64,000 bases of DNA from Caulifigura coniformis (GTDB lineage Bacteria > Planctomycetota > Planctomycetia > Planctomycetales > Planctomycetaceae), in assembly GCF_007745175.1 (NCBI RefSeq), contig NZ_CP036271.1:3670314-3734313 (forward strand). Direction: 5' to 3'. The number at the start of each line of letters is the position of its first letter. The first letter of the stretch is position 1. This document shows, piece by piece, positions 63,051 through 64,000 of this stretch. Position numbers and translations under genes: made by a program. Under the pieces are notes generated by a model. That model had not been told where the DNA came from, did no database searches, and was given only the letters and a program-made list of their open reading frames with translations.

Positions 63051-64000
63051 ATGGCCAAGTGCCTTGTCACCGGCGGCGCCGGATTCATCGGCAGCCACCT
63101 GACGGAGCGGCTGCTCGCAAACGGCCACCAGGTGACTATTGTCGATGACATGTCGACGGGGCGGCGTGAGAATCTCCGGAAGGTCGAATCGCATCCGGCC
63201 CTGCGGATCGTCCCCGGATCGATCACCGACCAGATCGTCCTGACGGAAGCAGTGCGCGACGCGGACGTGGTGTATCACCTGGCCGCCGCGGTGGGCGTCA
63301 AGCTCGTCGCGGATGACCCCGTTCGCACCATCGAAACGAACATCTATCCGACCGAACTGCTGCTGAGGCTCGCCGTCCAGCGGCAATGCCGATTCTTTCT
63401 CGCGTCGACGAGCGAGGTGTACGGCAAGAACCAGAAGGAAGTCTGGACCGAGGAGGACGACATCCACCTGGGGCCGACATCCAAGCCGCGATGGGCCTAC
63501 GGCTGTTCGAAGGCGATCGACGAGTTTCTGGCTCTGGCGTACCACCGCAAGTTCGGCCTGCCGGTCGTCATCGGGCGGTTTTTCAACGTGGTCGGCCCGC
63601 GGCAGGTCGGCCATTACGGAATGGTAATCCCCCGCTTTGTGGATCAGGCTCTTTCGGGCGGACCGATCGTGGTCTATGACGACGGCGGACAGGTCCGCTG
63701 CTTCGCCCATGTCCGGGAAGTCGTCGAGGCCGTTCATCGGCTGACGGAGACTCCCGCCGCGGCAGGCAAGATCTTCAACATCGGCAGCGATCAGCCGATT
63801 TCGGTCCGCCAGCTGGCGGAGGCGGTTGCGGCGAAGGTGAATCCCGACATCCGGATCGAGACCATGCCCTACCATGTGGCGTACGGACACGACTTTGAAG
63901 ACGTGCGACGACGAGTTCCAGACGTCTCCCGTCTGCGGAACACGCTGGGGCAGGTTCCGACGGCGACCTTGAGCGAGATCCTGGACGAAATTATCGCGTG
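63051..64000 (+). CDS. NAD-dependent sugar epimerase/dehydratase (3' end cut by window edge)
   Basis: 316 codons visible from ATG 63051, with the frame still open at 64000. The extended-SDR dinucleotide site is TGGAGFIGS (7-15). The catalytic Tyr-x-x-x-Lys is YGCSK (Tyr150, Lys154), with [23 protein letters not shown] and [16 protein letters not shown] following. The pattern fits nucleotide-sugar epimerases/dehydratases of the GDP-mannose dehydratase or UDP-glucuronate decarboxylase type. Such enzymes feed surface polysaccharides. A more exact assignment needs the missing end and comparison. Confidence 0.9.
   Translation, partial: MAKCLVTGGAGFIGSHLTERLLANGHQVTIVDDMSTGRRENLRKVESHPALRIVPGSITDQIVLTEAVRDADVVYHLAAAVGVKLVADDPVRTIETNIYPTELLLRLAVQRQCRFFLASTSEVYGKNQKEVWTEEDDIHLGPTSKPRWAYGCSKAIDEFLALAYHRKFGLPVVIGRFFNVVGPRQVGHYGMVIPRFVDQALSGGPIVVYDDGGQVRCFAHVREVVEAVHRLTETPAAAGKIFNIGSDQPISVRQLAEAVAAKVNPDIRIETMPYHVAYGHDFEDVRRRVPDVSRLRNTLGQVPTATLSEILDEIIA

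Overview
The window looks like chromosomal DNA from a member of the Planctomycetota. Base composition is high-GC throughout. Several families are planctomycete hallmarks: a DUF1559 pseudopilin-like protein (12841-13872), a giant beta-propeller/HEAT/cytochrome c protein with a CSRCH haem motif (15146-18340), a Planctomycetaceae-type ECF sigma factor (34212-34829), a probable TIGR03009 protein (43494-44570), a DUF6800-like small protein (28774-28953) and formylmethanofuran dehydrogenase subunit C (1-396, cut by the window edge). No rRNA, tRNA, CRISPR array, prophage or recognisable insertion sequence is visible. Genus-level placement is not possible from the sequence alone.

Layout. 1-6175: minus-strand housekeeping and unknown genes (fhcC, an FHA protein, a secreted protein, a SUMT/HemD fusion, a distant BshC-like protein, a LOG-family protein). 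6196-7430: a small accessory island with two divergent unknown genes, bracketed by inverted copies of a 16-nt repeat and ending in two strong hairpins. 7464-15124: minus-strand metabolic genes (sugar isomerase-like TIM barrel, aldolase-like protein, squalene-hopene cyclase, Tsr3-like protein, DUF1559 protein, M16 peptidase). 15146-23170: plus-strand cytochrome protein, then murE-murF-mraY. 23190-28570: hydrolase, GlsB-type membrane protein, Uma2 nuclease, receptor-like Ser/Thr kinase, Gfo/Idh/MocA oxidoreductase. 28774-34829: DUF6800-like gene with a clear terminator, an orphan nuoN, a pseudouridine synthase, then a degenerate S41 protease-like protein six bases upstream of an ECF sigma factor. 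35362-44570: trpC, a Nudix-like gene, a Tat-signal protein, VanZ, a 1004-residue FHA/coiled-coil membrane protein, PPi-type phosphofructokinase and a TIGR03009-like secreted protein. Two inverted copies of a ~410-bp repeat (34871-35291 and 42921-43330) plus a truncated third lie in this part. 44951-64000: thioredoxin, flotillin floA, oleA, hisI, an SDR, a receiver-like/LRR lipoprotein, csrA, an intact S41 protease, P450, def, a lipoprotein/membrane protein/HtrA-like cluster, an RND/MMPL-like membrane protein, DUF1844, and a truncated sugar epimerase.

Functional threads. Envelope biology dominates: peptidoglycan synthesis (murE with the DNPR motif typical of meso-DAP ligases), hopanoid synthesis (shc), flotillin, OleA-type fatty-acyl condensation, and many secreted or lipid-anchored proteins. 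Two protease-fold proteins have lost catalytic residues (S41-like at 32772-34205, HtrA-like at 58645-59679) while an intact S41 enzyme is also present. The most unusual non-coding signals are the ~410-bp repeat family carrying a conserved Shine-Dalgarno and ATG, the repeat-bracketed island at 6.2-7.4 kb, and a lower-GC segment inside the cytochrome gene.
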